From an uncultured Collinsella sp. (GTDB taxonomy: Bacteria > Actinomycetota > Coriobacteriia > Coriobacteriales > Coriobacteriaceae), in contig UQQL01000001.1 in the NCBI GenBank assembly GCA_900543275.1, positions 124,001-188,000 of the forward strand: a stretch of 64,000 nucleotides of DNA, given 5' to 3'. Of the stretch, positions 27,100-36,094 are shown in pieces; position 1 is the first letter of the stretch, and every line of letters starts with the position of its first letter. Both the position numbers and the translations under genes were made by a program. The notes beneath the pieces were generated by a model, which ran no database searches, was not told the origin of the DNA, and saw only the letters and a program-made list of their open reading frames with translations.

Positions 27100-27835
27100 G
27101 AACCACCCTTAAAAAGGGTGGTTTGCTCTTAGGGTATAACCCACGGGCCCCGGGCTCGCGTCTAAAGGCGCGGGCCCGGACTTCGTCCAGGCCTAGTGCA
27201 TCTTGACCCGTGGCGCGCCGGTCGAACCGGCAGGATCACCTCCTCTTGAAGGGGTCCTCGTACTCCTTCACGCTCAGCTTGTCCAGCGCGATGTCGTGGG
27301 ACTCCTGCTCCCTGATGTACTTGGCGATCGTCGCCTCGTTCAGGCCGACGGTGGACACGTAGTAGCCCTCCGCCCAGAACTTCCTGTTGCCGAACTTGTA
27401 CTTGAGGTTGGCGTGCCTGTCGAATATCATCAGCGAGCTCTTCCCCTTCAGGCAGCCCATGACGCTCGCGACGCTGTACTTCGGCGGGATCGCCAGCAGC
27501 ACGTGCACGTGGTCGGGCATCAGGTGCCCCTCGATTATCTCGATCCCCTTGTACTCGCACAGCTTCCTGAGGATCTCCCCTATGTCGCTCCTGATTTGGT
27601 TGTAGATCACTTTGCGCCTATACTTCGGCGTGAACACGATGTGGTACTTGCACATCCACTTCGTGTGGGAAAGGCTGTAGGCCTTCTGGGCCATGGCGAC
27701 CACCCCTTCGACTCGAATTCTTGACGGCCTGAACAATCGTCAATATCGGTCGGAGGGGTGGCTTTGTAAAGCCGTTTGTCTCCACCCGCGTAGCGGGTGG
27801 TTTAAAGCTGGCCGCTGCGCGGCCAGCAGACTAAA
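27100..27835. mobile_element. IS200/IS605-family insertion sequence (tnpA only)
   Basis: Contains one HUH transposase gene. Subterminal hairpins suitable as single-strand end structures are visible: ACCACCCTT/AAGGGTGGT (27102-27122) and a GGCCCGCG-type stem near 27145-27180 on the tnpA 3' side, and CCACCCG/CGGGTGG (27782-27801) with GCTGGCCGC/GCGGCCAGC on the 5' side. Exact ends are uncertain because this family makes no target duplication or inverted repeats. Confidence 0.75.
27236..27694 (-). CDS. tnpA: IS200-type Y1 HUH transposase TnpA
   Basis: 152 residues from ATG at 27694 (the frame extends to 27736 but the family begins near AYSLSHTKWMCKYHIVFTPKY). The HUH metal motif is HVHVL in MPDHVHVLLAIP and the catalytic tyrosine is in ATIAKYIREQE. 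It cuts and rejoins single-stranded ends of the element. The length is normal and no frameshift is visible, so the transposase looks intact. Confidence 0.95.
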   Translation of the reverse strand: MAQKAYSLSHTKWMCKYHIVFTPKYRRKVIYNQIRSDIGEILRKLCEYKGIEIIEGHLMPDHVHVLLAIPPKYSVASVMGCLKGKSSLMIFDRHANLKYKFGNRKFWAEGYYVSTVGLNEATIAKYIREQESHDIALDKLSVKEYEDPFKRR

Positions 27836-27923
27836 GTCTTGAACAAAAGCGCGGCCTAAAAGGCCGCGCGCCATCTTTAATTCAGATCTATATTGCCCGT
27901 AACGGCAGCGCCGAGGTAACGCA

Positions 27924-28048
27924 GGCCCGAGGGCAACCTTCCTTTCCGGCGCACTCCGCAGGACGAAAGAACCTCCGCCGCACGAAGTGCGCAGCGGAGG
28001 TTCTTTCATGTCCGAGGACGCGCCGGAAAGGAAGGTTGCCCTCGGGCC
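27924..28048. repeat. Long hairpin: perfect 29-bp arms around a 67-nt structured core
   Basis: Arms 27924-27952 and 28020-28048 are perfectly complementary. The core forms AAAGAACCTCCGC / GCGGAGGTTCTTT topped by CGCAC-GAA-GTGCG, with GGAC/GTCC beneath. The design matches the element at 12931 (locus-specific arms, internal hairpin) but the core sequence is different. It lies 17 bases after the ilvE stop. Confidence 0.85.
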
Positions 28049-28064
28049 GAGCAGCTATGGCAGC

Positions 28065-29117
28065 TTACGCCACGGTATAGACCCAGTTGTGCTTATCTTC
28101 AACAGCACCAGACTGGATACCAGTCAGGGTCTCGCGGAGCTTCTTCATCACAGGGCCGATCTCGGTGTAGCCAGCCGGGAAGGTCACGGTCTCGTCGGCG
28201 CCATAGACCTTGTTGTCAATCTCGCCAACCGGAGAGATGACGGCAGCGGTGCCGCACAGGCCGCACTCGACAAAGGTACCGGCCTTGACCTCGACCCACT
28301 CGACGGGACGCTGGTCAACGGTCATGCCCAGGTCCTGAGCAACCTGAACGAGCGAACGGCGGGTGATGGAGGGCAGGATGGAGTCGGTGTGCGACTGAGG
28401 AACGACGAGCGTGCCGTCCTCCTTCACGAACAGGACGTTAGCGCCACCGGTCTCCTCGACATAGGTGCGGGACTCGGAGTCGAGATACAGGTTCTCGGCA
28501 TAGCCCTCGCGATGGGCCTCCATCGTGGGCTTGAGGGACATGGCGTAGTTGAGGCCGGCCTTGATGTTGCCGGTGCCGTGCGGTGCCGCACGGTCATACT
28601 CGGAAACGCGCAGCTTGACGGGCTTAAGGCCACCCTTAAAGTACGGACCGACCGGGGTCACGAGAATGCGGAACGTGTACTCAGGAGCGGGAGCCACGCC
28701 GATCACGTCACCGGAGCCGATCATAAACGGACGCACGTACAGGGTCGCGCCGGAACCGAAGGGCGGAACCCAGGCGGCGTTGGCAGAAACGACCTGCTTG
28801 ACGGCCTCGACGAACTTGTCCTTGGGGAACGGGGGCATCTCGAGGCGCTGCGCAGAGTTGTACATACGCTCGGCGTTCATGTCGGGACGGAAGCAGACGA
28901 TGCTACCGTCCTCGGCGGTGTAGGCCTTCAGGCCCTCAAAGACCTCCTGGCAGTAATGGAAGATGCCGCCGCACTCGGAGACATGCAGGGTGTGGTCGGT
29001 AGTCAGGCCGCCCTCGTCCCACTCGCCATCCTTCCAATGAGCCTCGTAGCTGTAATCGGTCTTCATGTAGCCAAAGCCGAGGCTACCCCAATCGATATCC
29101 TTCTTCTCGACAGTCAT
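28065..29117 (-). CDS. ilvE: Branched-chain amino acid aminotransferase
   Basis: PLP fold type IV aminotransferase (350 residues) catalysing the last step of Val, Leu and Ile synthesis or the first step of their breakdown. The PLP lysine lies in GTGNIKAGLNYA; EVFEGLKAY, YVRPF and the phosphate-binding GLCGTAAVISPV are present. The start at 29117 follows AAGGAG. It is monocistronic. A CTTTAACTAACTAAAG palindrome upstream is shared with cstA and the amino-acid ABC operon. Confidence 0.95.
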   Translation of the reverse strand: MTVEKKDIDWGSLGFGYMKTDYSYEAHWKDGEWDEGGLTTDHTLHVSECGGIFHYCQEVFEGLKAYTAEDGSIVCFRPDMNAERMYNSAQRLEMPPFPKDKFVEAVKQVVSANAAWVPPFGSGATLYVRPFMIGSGDVIGVAPAPEYTFRILVTPVGPYFKGGLKPVKLRVSEYDRAAPHGTGNIKAGLNYAMSLKPTMEAHREGYAENLYLDSESRTYVEETGGANVLFVKEDGTLVVPQSHTDSILPSITRRSLVQVAQDLGMTVDQRPVEWVEVKAGTFVECGLCGTAAVISPVGEIDNKVYGADETVTFPAGYTEIGPVMKKLRETLTGIQSGAVEDKHNWVYTVA

Positions 29118-29304
29118 ATGTCGCTCCTTACATACACAGTTGCATACTCGCGAACCCGCACGCAAGGACCGGGGCCGACCGCGTCGCAACATCGCACGCC
29201 CGGAGCGTAGAGCCGGACGGGACACGCGGACAGCATCAAAGCCGATGGCACGTCGATTCGCATGCACGAGATTGTACTCCGCACACGCATCGGATAAAAC
29301 GTTT

Positions 29305-29324
29305 TTCTTTAACTAACTAAAGTA
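29305..29324 (-). promoter_or_regulatory. Palindromic operator candidate upstream of ilvE
   Basis: CTTTAACTAACTAAAG with flanks matches the sites at 17591 and 61414 at about 15 of 20 positions. A possible -10, TACAAT on the minus strand, lies roughly 40 bases downstream. The region 29118-29304 is a GC-rich leader with no T-box or clear terminator. Confidence 0.5.
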
Positions 29325-29342
29325 TTTTCATTTGACCGAAGC

Positions 29343-29376
29343 AAAAAGGCCCGCCACCGTAAGCGGTGACGGGCCT
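29343..29376 (-). terminator. Terminator of the DedA gene
   Basis: AGGCCCGTCACCG / CGGTGGCGGGCCT-type stem followed by five T on the minus strand, about 30 bases past the dedA-like stop. Confidence 0.88.
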
Positions 29377-29405
29377 CAACTGCACGGTTTGCGCGCTGGC
29401 TCGAG

Positions 29406-30053
29406 CTAAGCGTTCTTTTTGCCCAGCTTAGCCTTAACCAGACCGACCACGGTCGGGATAATCGACACGGCAACGATGCCAACGATTAGCAGCTCAAAGT
29501 GCTCCTGCACAAAGGGAATGCCGCCAAAGAAGTAGCCCAGCAGCGTAAAGACCGTCGACCAGGTAATGCCGCCCAGCACGTTAAAGATGACAAAGTTGCG
29601 CCAGTGCATGCCGCCCATGCCAGCGATGAAGGGCACAAAGGTGCGGATAAACGGGAAGAAGCGACCCAGGAAGATGGCCAGGTGGCCCCACTTGTCCAGG
29701 AAGTCCTCGGACTTTTTGATTCGCTCGGGCGTCATGGCCTTCACCTTGCCCGAGGCGATGATCTTTTGGCCAAAGAAATGACCGATCATAAAGTTGCACT
29801 GATCGCCCAAGATGGCAGCCGTCCATGCGACGGCCAGCAGAGCCACGATGTTAAAGCCGCCGTTGTGGGCAAAGAAACCCGAGGCAAACAGCAGCGAGTC
29901 GCCGGGAAGGAACGGGAAGAACACCACGCCCGTCTCGATAAAGATAATCAGGAACACGCAGCCGTAGGCCATAAGCGGGCCGGCGGCGATCCAGCTGGCG
30001 ATCGCGGTGCGCGGGTCCTTAAGCAGCTCGGCAATGAAATTGATGAAACCCAT
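29406..30053 (-). CDS. DedA family (SNARE-associated/VTT) membrane protein
   Basis: 215 residues with several hydrophobic segments. The family core FLPGDSLLFASGFFAH and GRFFPFIRTFVPFIAGMGG is clear, including the conserved Arg and Pro residues of DedA proteins. Members act in membrane homeostasis, some as undecaprenyl-phosphate or phospholipid flippases. The start at 30053 follows GAGAGG; a longer frame to 30137 is not supported. Confidence 0.92.
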   Translation of the reverse strand: MGFINFIAELLKDPRTAIASWIAAGPLMAYGCVFLIIFIETGVVFFPFLPGDSLLFASGFFAHNGGFNIVALLAVAWTAAILGDQCNFMIGHFFGQKIIASGKVKAMTPERIKKSEDFLDKWGHLAIFLGRFFPFIRTFVPFIAGMGGMHWRNFVIFNVLGGITWSTVFTLLGYFFGGIPFVQEHFELLIVGIVAVSIIPTVVGLVKAKLGKKNA

Positions 30054-30276
30054 GAAGTAAAACCTCTCAGTTGTGGGCGCGGACACGTCCAAGTTGACCA
30101 GTATACGGTTGCGACGCCCCCTCGTGCGCAACCCCACAAAAGCATGACCCCATTACCAGCAAGTTTGCATAACTGACACCTGTTGCGCAATGCCGCCAAG
30201 ATTGTCCTTCCTAATCCCTAGCGAATCGCTATACTTTATTGAATCGCATTGCCATGGCGCTAAGGGAGGGCGGCCG

Positions 30277-30981
30277 GTGAGCTTTATCAATACCATTCGC
30301 GAGGACATCAAGACCGTCCAAGCGCAGGATCCCGCCGCGCAAAACGGTCTAGTCATCTTCCTTTCCTATCCTGGCCTGCACGCCAAGTGGAACCATGTGC
30401 CCGAGCACTGGCTCTGGGAGCACGGCCATCGCTCGCTCGCCCGCGTGCTCTCGCAAATCACCCGCCATATCACTGGCGTCGAAATTCACCCTGCCGCACA
30501 GATCGGCAAGCATTTCTTTATCGACCACGCCATGGGCGTTGTCATCGGCGAAACCGCCATTGTGGGCGACAACTGCGTGCTCTACCAGGGCGTCACGCTC
30601 GGCGGTACCGGCAACGAGACCGGCAAACGCCACCCCACCCTGGGCAACAACGTCACCGTGGGCACAGGCGCCAAGGTGCTCGGCAACATCCGCATCGGCA
30701 ACAACGTCAAAATCGGCGGCAACTCGGTTGTCGTCAAGGACGTGCCCGACAACTGCACCGTCGTGGGCGTGCCAGGACGCATCATCAAGCGCAACGGCTG
30801 CCGTGTGTTCGAGGAGAGTTTCGACGCCAAGCAGCATCGCGAGTACATGCCCGATGACGCCGCCGAGCAGAGTGCCCTCAACCGCCAGGGCATCACCGAG
30901 AATGCCCGCCGCGTCAAAGAACTCGAGCGAGAGGTGGCCGAGCTCAAGGCCCTCGTCGCCAAGCTCATGGACGAACGTTAG
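30277..30981 (+). CDS. cysE: Serine O-acetyltransferase
   Basis: Acetyl-CoA-dependent activation of serine for cysteine synthesis. 234 residues, with the left-handed beta-helix hexapeptide region: GRHLPHRSA-like [40 protein letters not shown] and [35 protein letters not shown] split over hexapeptide turns. Catalytic His lies in FIDHAMG. The GTG start at 30277 has AAGGGAGGG seven bases upstream; a frame reaching back to 30190 lacks this. A C-terminal coiled helix ([18 protein letters not shown]) is present. Confidence 0.93.
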   Translation: MSFINTIREDIKTVQAQDPAAQNGLVIFLSYPGLHAKWNHVPEHWLWEHGHRSLARVLSQITRHITGVEIHPAAQIGKHFFIDHAMGVVIGETAIVGDNCVLYQGVTLGGTGNETGKRHPTLGNNVTVGTGAKVLGNIRIGNNVKIGGNSVVVKDVPDNCTVVGVPGRIIKRNGCRVFEESFDAKQHREYMPDDAAEQSALNRQGITENARRVKELEREVAELKALVAKLMDER

Positions 30982-31020
30982 GAACGCAAGCGGCACAAAA
31001 CAATATCGGCACCGACGCAA

Positions 31021-31058
31021 AAGGCGCGCCAGGGAATCCATCCCCGGCGCGCCTTATT
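31021..31058 (+). terminator. Terminator of cysE
   Basis: GGCGCGCCAGGG / CCCCGGCGCGCC stem with a short loop followed by TTATTTC. Confidence 0.82.
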
Positions 31059-31063
31059 TCTGA

Positions 31064-31093
31064 TGTGACATGCGGGACTGTCCCTTTGTCACA
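31064..31093. repeat. GGGACTGTCCC-type extragenic palindrome
   Basis: TGTGACA (31064-31070) pairs with TGTCACA (31087-31093) around a centre containing GCGGGACTGTCCC. It sits exactly between cysE and the ABC exporter gene. Confidence 0.7.
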
Positions 31094-33106
31094 TTATGCG
31101 AATTGGCTCAGGTAGAGGTCGGCGTAGGCGCCCTCGGCAGCCAGCAGCTCCTTGTGCGTTCCCTGCTCGATAATGTTGCCGTGATCCATAACCAAGATCA
31201 GGTCGGCATCCACAATCGTCGACAGGCGATGCGCGATCACAAAGCTCGTGCGGCCGCGCATGAGCGCGTCCATGGCGCGGCCGATGGCAAGCTCGGTGCG
31301 CGTATCCACGCTCGACGTCGCCTCGTCCAGGATGAGAATCGCCGGGTTGTTGAGCAGCACGCGTGCGATGGTTAGCAGCTGACGCTGGCCCTGGCTGATG
31401 CTTTCGGCATCGTTGGCTACGCGCGTGTCGTAGCCCTGAGGCATGGTGCGCACAAAGAAGTCGACCTGGGCGGCGCGAGCGGCCGCAACAATCTCCTCGC
31501 GCGTTGCCTCGGGGCAGCCGTAGGCGATGTTCTCGGCAATCGTGCCGTCGAACAGCCAGGCATCCTGTAGCACCATGCCAAACTGCTGCCGTAGCTCGCC
31601 GCGATCCATGAGGCGCGTATCCACACCGTCAAGCGTAATGCGGCCGCCGTCGATCTCGTAAAAGCGCATGAGCAGGTTGATGAGCGTCGTCTTGCCTGCG
31701 CCCGTGGTTCCCACCACGGCAATCTTCTGGCCCGGCTCGGCGGTAAACGACACGTCGCGCATGAGCGGCTTGTCGGGCGAATAACCAAAGCGCACGTGCT
31801 CAAAGGAGACGCGGCCCTCCACGCGACCCGGCAGCTTGGCGGCCTCGCCCGGCTGCGGATCGGCCTCCATCTCGGGCTCATCGAGCAGGTCGAACACGCG
31901 CTCCGCACTCGCCAGCGCGCTCTGCAGCGAGTTGAAGGTAAACGAGAGCTGCGTCATGGGCTCGGACGCCTCGTAGATAAACTGGAAGAACGCCTGGAAC
32001 ACGCCGACAGTCATCTGACCGGCCACCAGCATGTTGCAGCCCACGAGCGCGATCACGATCTGCGCCAGACGACCGATAAAGCGAACCGCGGGGCCCACAG
32101 CGTTAATCATAAAGTCGGCCTTGACGCTCACACGCGCCAGCTCGCCCGAGGCCTCGTGTACCTCGGCAGAACTCTGGCGCTCGCGGTTGAACGCGCGAAT
32201 CACCAGACGGCCCGAGTAGCCCTCCTCGACCGCGCTCGTAATCTTGGACACCCACTCCTGGCGTTCGCCCGTTACATCATGCGTGCGGCGCGAAACCACT
32301 TTGGTCACCAGCAGCGACAGGGCCGTGAAGCCCAAAAAGACGAGCGTGAGCTTAACGCTATAGACGAACATCATGATGATGGCACCCGTCACGGTGCCGA
32401 TCGACACAAGCAGCTGCAGCAATCCGCGCTGCATGCTCTCGGACATCTTGTCCAAGTCGTTGGTCGCACGGCTGACGACCTCACCGGGACGATGCGCGTC
32501 AAAGAAGGCAAGCGGCAGAAGATTGAGCTTTTGTGCGATGCGGTTGCGTAGACGCAGGTTGAGGCGTTCGGCCACGCTCGACATCAAAAAGCTCTGGAGC
32601 GCATAGAACGAGGCAGCGGCAGTCCAGATCATAAAGTAGACGAAGATGGTCTTGCCGCAGTTCTCCCAGGTGATGTTGAAGGTGGTTCCGTTGGCAAACG
32701 CCACCTGCATATGCCCCCACAGCTCGTCGATGACGTGAGCGCTGTACGCCGGCGCGGCGGTGTTAAAGATGACGTAGAACACGATGCTCGCAAACACGAT
32801 GTAAAAGCGCCAATGGTCGCCGGCGGCCTCGCCCCACAAGCGGCGCACCGTCGCCCAGGTATCCCGGGGCGTCTCGTCCTCGTCTTCGTCGTCCACGTCG
32901 CGCATACGTTCTGCCTCGGCACGGGCACGTTCGTCCTCGGCACGCTCGTTTTCCTCGTACAGCGCCTGGCGACGAGCCTCGCGCTCGGCCGCCTTGATGG
33001 CGTCATCCAGCTCGAGCACCGCGGCAGCCTGGTCGACCGTTTTCTCAGCGGCGTCCGAATCGTTCGAATCGATAGCATCGCTGCACTTCTTGAGCTCCTC
33101 GGTCAT
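31094..33106 (-). CDS. ABC exporter half-transporter (intact site), MarR-linked pair
   Basis: 670 residues. It has an unusual charged N-terminal extension of about 110 residues (AAIKAAEREARRQALYEENERAEDERARAEAERM-type heptads), then six transmembrane helices and a nucleotide-binding domain: Walker A GTTGAGKTT, signature ISQGQRQLL, Walker B ILILDEATSSVD. ATG at 33106 has AGGGAGG upstream; GTG at 33115 is the longest frame. Partner of the degenerate-site half-transporter encoded just upstream. Confidence 0.92.
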   Translation of the reverse strand: MTEELKKCSDAIDSNDSDAAEKTVDQAAAVLELDDAIKAAEREARRQALYEENERAEDERARAEAERMRDVDDEDEDETPRDTWATVRRLWGEAAGDHWRFYIVFASIVFYVIFNTAAPAYSAHVIDELWGHMQVAFANGTTFNITWENCGKTIFVYFMIWTAAASFYALQSFLMSSVAERLNLRLRNRIAQKLNLLPLAFFDAHRPGEVVSRATNDLDKMSESMQRGLLQLLVSIGTVTGAIIMMFVYSVKLTLVFLGFTALSLLVTKVVSRRTHDVTGERQEWVSKITSAVEEGYSGRLVIRAFNRERQSSAEVHEASGELARVSVKADFMINAVGPAVRFIGRLAQIVIALVGCNMLVAGQMTVGVFQAFFQFIYEASEPMTQLSFTFNSLQSALASAERVFDLLDEPEMEADPQPGEAAKLPGRVEGRVSFEHVRFGYSPDKPLMRDVSFTAEPGQKIAVVGTTGAGKTTLINLLMRFYEIDGGRITLDGVDTRLMDRGELRQQFGMVLQDAWLFDGTIAENIAYGCPEATREEIVAAARAAQVDFFVRTMPQGYDTRVANDAESISQGQRQLLTIARVLLNNPAILILDEATSSVDTRTELAIGRAMDALMRGRTSFVIAHRLSTIVDADLILVMDHGNIIEQGTHKELLAAEGAYADLYLSQFA

Positions 33107-33107
33107 G

Positions 33108-34844
33108 CTACTCACCTCCCTTCATCTGCGATTCCGCGATAGCGCGGTACACCTCGCAGGTTTCCATGAGCTCGTCGTGCGTGCCCAGGCCCGCGACCTC
33201 GCCGTCCTTGAGCACCACGATCTGGTCGGCATGCAAGATCGTCGAGATGCGCTGCGCGATGATGAGCACCGCAGCGTCGCGCGTCTCCTCCTGCAGCGCA
33301 TGGCGCAGCGCTGCATCGGTCTTAAAGTCCAAGGCCGAAAAACTGTCATCGAAGATATACAGATCGGCATGCTTCATGAGCGCGCGGGCAATGGCCAGGC
33401 GCTGGCGCTGACCGCCCGAAAAGTTCGTGCCACCCTGCGCCACCGGGGTATCGAGCCCCTGCGGCTGATCGAGCACAAAGGTGCTCTGGGCAACCTGGAG
33501 CGCGTGGAGCATATCGGCCTCGGTCGCGTCTTCGTTGCCAAAGCGCAAATTGCTTGCCACGGTGCCCGAGAACAGCCATGCCTTCTGCGGGACGTAGGCA
33601 ATGCGCCCGCGAATCTCGTCTTGCGAAAGCTCGCGCAGGTCGACGCCGTCCAGGCGAATGGCACCCTTGGTGGCATCGTGAAAACGCAGCAGAAGCTTTG
33701 CCACCGTCGACTTGCCCGAGCCCGTCGAGCCCACAATCGCGGTCGTCTGACCGCGACGACAGGCAAAGCTCAGGTCGCACAGGGTGTCCTCATCGGCATC
33801 GTCAAAACGAAACGACATGTGATCGAACTCAGCGACCGCATCCGCATCGCCCCCGGAGGCAGGCGCCCCGTCACCCAGCGTACGCTCGCCGTCCACGATG
33901 CCCGGCTCAATCTCCAACACCTGCTGCGCACGGTTCAGGCACGCCGCGGCGCGCGGCAGCGTCAGCACTACCATCTGCGCCATCATCACAAAGAACAGGA
34001 TCAGGAGCGCATATTCCAGCACCGCGGAGATGCTCGCAATCTGCATTGCATGGGCGCCAACGCGGTTGCCGCCCACCCACAGCACCGCCACCTCGGCAAT
34101 GTTCATCAAAAAGAAGGTAGAGCTATCAAGGCCCACAAACAGGTGGTTGACCTTAATGGCGTTGTCCGCGTAATCGCTAAACACCTCGTCCAGGCGCTGC
34201 TCCTCGTGAAGCTCTTTATTAAAAGCGCGGATGACGCGAACGCCCACGATGTTCTCGCGCAGCACCACGTTCATGCGGTCGATAAAGCTCTGCAGGCGCA
34301 TAAAAATTGGCGCGGCGTTAGCCACGGTAAAGACTGCCGCCACCAGCACGATCGCAACCACCACGCCCAGCAGCGTACCCATGGCGGGATCGATGAGCCA
34401 CGCAAAAATGATGCCCGCGACGGCCAAGAACGGCACCGGCAGCACCAGCTGGATCGTCTGCAGGATGGCCTGCTGAATCACATTGATGTCGTTGAGCGAG
34501 CGCGTGATCATCGATCCGGTGCCAAAGCGCTCAAAGTCGCTGGCCGCGAGCTCGAGCGACTTGTCGTACACGGCATTGCGGATATCGCAGGCCACGTTGG
34601 CGGCCAAGCGCGCCGAAAGATAGCAGCCCAGCACCGCGCCGCCGCTGGCCATGCCGGTCGCGATAAGCATGTAGAGGCCATTGCGCAAAATGTAGTCGAC
34701 ATCACCCGTGGTGATACCGGTGTTGACCATGTTCGCCAACATCGTGGGCACGAGCAGCGTACCGACGTTGTCGATTAGCAGCACCAGCAGCGTCACCGCG
34801 ATCAGACCGCGGTACGGCCTCATAAACCTCATTAAGAGTCGCAT
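33108..34844 (-). CDS. ABC exporter half-transporter (degenerate site), MarR-linked pair
   Basis: 578 residues starting MRLLMRFMRPYRG, with an exporter transmembrane domain and nucleotide-binding domain. Walker A GSTGSGKST, signature FSGGQRQRLA; Walker B LYIFDDSFSALDF carries Asp in place of the catalytic Glu. The gene overlaps the end of the MarR gene by 13 bases and is followed within a base by the intact partner, so the three form one operon. Confidence 0.93.
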   Translation of the reverse strand: MRLLMRFMRPYRGLIAVTLLVLLIDNVGTLLVPTMLANMVNTGITTGDVDYILRNGLYMLIATGMASGGAVLGCYLSARLAANVACDIRNAVYDKSLELAASDFERFGTGSMITRSLNDINVIQQAILQTIQLVLPVPFLAVAGIIFAWLIDPAMGTLLGVVVAIVLVAAVFTVANAAPIFMRLQSFIDRMNVVLRENIVGVRVIRAFNKELHEEQRLDEVFSDYADNAIKVNHLFVGLDSSTFFLMNIAEVAVLWVGGNRVGAHAMQIASISAVLEYALLILFFVMMAQMVVLTLPRAAACLNRAQQVLEIEPGIVDGERTLGDGAPASGGDADAVAEFDHMSFRFDDADEDTLCDLSFACRRGQTTAIVGSTGSGKSTVAKLLLRFHDATKGAIRLDGVDLRELSQDEIRGRIAYVPQKAWLFSGTVASNLRFGNEDATEADMLHALQVAQSTFVLDQPQGLDTPVAQGGTNFSGGQRQRLAIARALMKHADLYIFDDSFSALDFKTDAALRHALQEETRDAAVLIIAQRISTILHADQIVVLKDGEVAGLGTHDELMETCEVYRAIAESQMKGGE

Positions 34845-35344
34845 GTCTCCCCCTTGCCCTTATCGTCAGCCTCGTTCTCGGCGGCAACTTGCCGTTTAAA
34901 TGCCTCGCACTCTTCGTTAAGAACATGGGAGAACTTACCGACCAAGCGCATGATCTCGCGCTGTTCCCACGGCTCGAGCGCCTCGAATGCCTGTTGCTCG
35001 GCTTTTTGCGCCGGCAACGCATAGCGCTTGGCAAACTGCATACCTTCTGCGGTCAGTCGCACAACCTTGTTCTTACGACTGCCCTCGGCAAACTCCAACG
35101 TCGCAAGCCCTCGCGCCCTAAGCGTCTTGATTGCCGAATTGATGGTCTGTTTGCTGTAGAACCATTCACTCGTCAGCCGACTCACGGCAACGCTTCCACC
35201 CGCTGCACTCGTGTCGACGAGCATCCAGTAGGCGCAATCCGAAAGACCACAGGTGCGCGCGAACTCCGAATAGATACGGTCAAGCCCGTTGAGCATCCGG
35301 TCGAAATCGACCGGGCTAACTGTACTATTCATCTCTCCCGCCAT
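34832..35344 (-). CDS. MarR family transcriptional regulator of the ABC exporter operon
   Basis: 170 residues. Winged helix core: AYWMLVDTSAAGGSVAVSRLTSEWFYSKQTINSAIKTLRARGLATLEF split over the usual helices, then the beta wing AEGSRKNKVVRLTAEG. First gene of a marR-ABC-ABC operon, the standard arrangement for drug- or toxin-responsive exporters. ATG at 35344 has no good ribosome binding site; ATG at 35332 follows GGGAG closely. Two identical 18-bp palindromes sit at the promoter, so it most likely represses itself and the exporter. Confidence 0.9.
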   Translation of the reverse strand: MAGEMNSTVSPVDFDRMLNGLDRIYSEFARTCGLSDCAYWMLVDTSAAGGSVAVSRLTSEWFYSKQTINSAIKTLRARGLATLEFAEGSRKNKVVRLTAEGMQFAKRYALPAQKAEQQAFEALEPWEQREIMRLVGKFSHVLNEECEAFKRQVAAENEADDKGKGETCDS

Positions 35345-35348
35345 TCGA

Positions 35349-35406
35349 TAGTCCGAGTTTTGACTAATTAGGGTTTCAGGTTAGTCCGAGTTTTGACTAT
35401 CGTCAA
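35349..35406 (-). promoter_or_regulatory. Promoter with twin MarR operators
   Basis: TAGTCCGAGTTTTGACTA occurs twice, identically, at 35349-35366 and 35382-35399, 33 bp apart (three helical turns). Each has TAGTC/GACTA inverted ends. On the minus strand, -35 TTGACG (35401-35406) and a weak -10 TAACCT (35378-35383) with 17-bp spacing place one operator in the spacer and the other just past the start point. Confidence 0.8.
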
Positions 35407-35448
35407 GGGCGGCCGTGCAAGACGTGCGACCCATAACAACATATCGAC

Positions 35449-35483
35449 AAAAAGACCGCCGGCGCGGGGGTGGCGCCGGCGGT
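35449..35483 (-). terminator. Terminator of the 96-residue gene
   Basis: Perfect stem ACCGCCGGCGC / GCGCCGGCGGT with T-run CTTTTT on the minus strand. Confidence 0.88.
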
Positions 35484-35509
35484 TGCAAGAAAATATCGAT
35501 TGTTGGCTG

Positions 35510-35800
35510 TTAAGCAGCGACGGCCTCGTAGACCGTGGCGCCCGAGAAGCTGTCGTGCAGGCTCTTGCCACAGATCCACGGCAGTTCGACGACCTCGCAG
35601 ACCGTGTTGACCAGCTCGGAGCAGTCAGTAAAGTGGCCCTTATCGTTGAGGGCCTCGCAATCCTGAACACGCCAATAGCCATCGGTGTGCGTGATGTAGT
35701 ACTCGTGATCGTTGATCGACACGAAAGCGCGCGTCTTGGAACGCAGCAGCTTCAGAAATCCTTCGAAGTCGGTCTCGACGACATCTCCAGCCTGGAACAT
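35510..35800 (-). CDS. Small conserved-looking protein of unknown function
   Basis: 96 residues, acidic, without signal or membrane segment. The start at 35800 has a perfect AGGAGG ribosome binding site, and a strong terminator follows, so this is a real single-gene unit. Sequence features: RAFVSINDHEYYITHTDGYW in the middle, then CEALNDKGHFTDCSELVNTVCEV and WICGKSLHDSF; four cysteines in the second half. I do not recognise the family. Confidence 0.8.
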   Translation of the reverse strand: MFQAGDVVETDFEGFLKLLRSKTRAFVSINDHEYYITHTDGYWRVQDCEALNDKGHFTDCSELVNTVCEVVELPWICGKSLHDSFSGATVYEAVAA

Positions 35801-36094
35801 GATGTTACCTCCTGGCCCGGCGCCACCATGGCGCGCTGATAAACGTTGGTACTCCTTTAGTAAAACCTTCATCAGAGGTTATGCGTTCGTCATTTAGGCA
35901 AGTGGTAAAAAACCGCAGGGTAGACGGGATAAAACGTTTAACCATCCCATTTGTTTGTCACATTCTGAAGGTACTTTTATGCAAACCTACTTTCCCAATT
36001 GGGATCTACCCTTTTGGCCGGGCAATTGACCGTCTATCGTTTGAGCCCGACGGGTATGAACGTGGCATCTGCAACGCCACCGCAAGGAGACACC

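Noticed and set aside
27203..27724. Plus-strand ORF opposite tnpA
   Set aside because: Mirror of the transposase gene, whose HUH and Tyr motifs are intact.
29118..29300. T-box or leader peptide for ilvE
   Set aside because: No T-box sequence or terminator. A 48-codon ORF overlaps the start, but it has no run of branched-chain codons, so it is not treated as a leader peptide.
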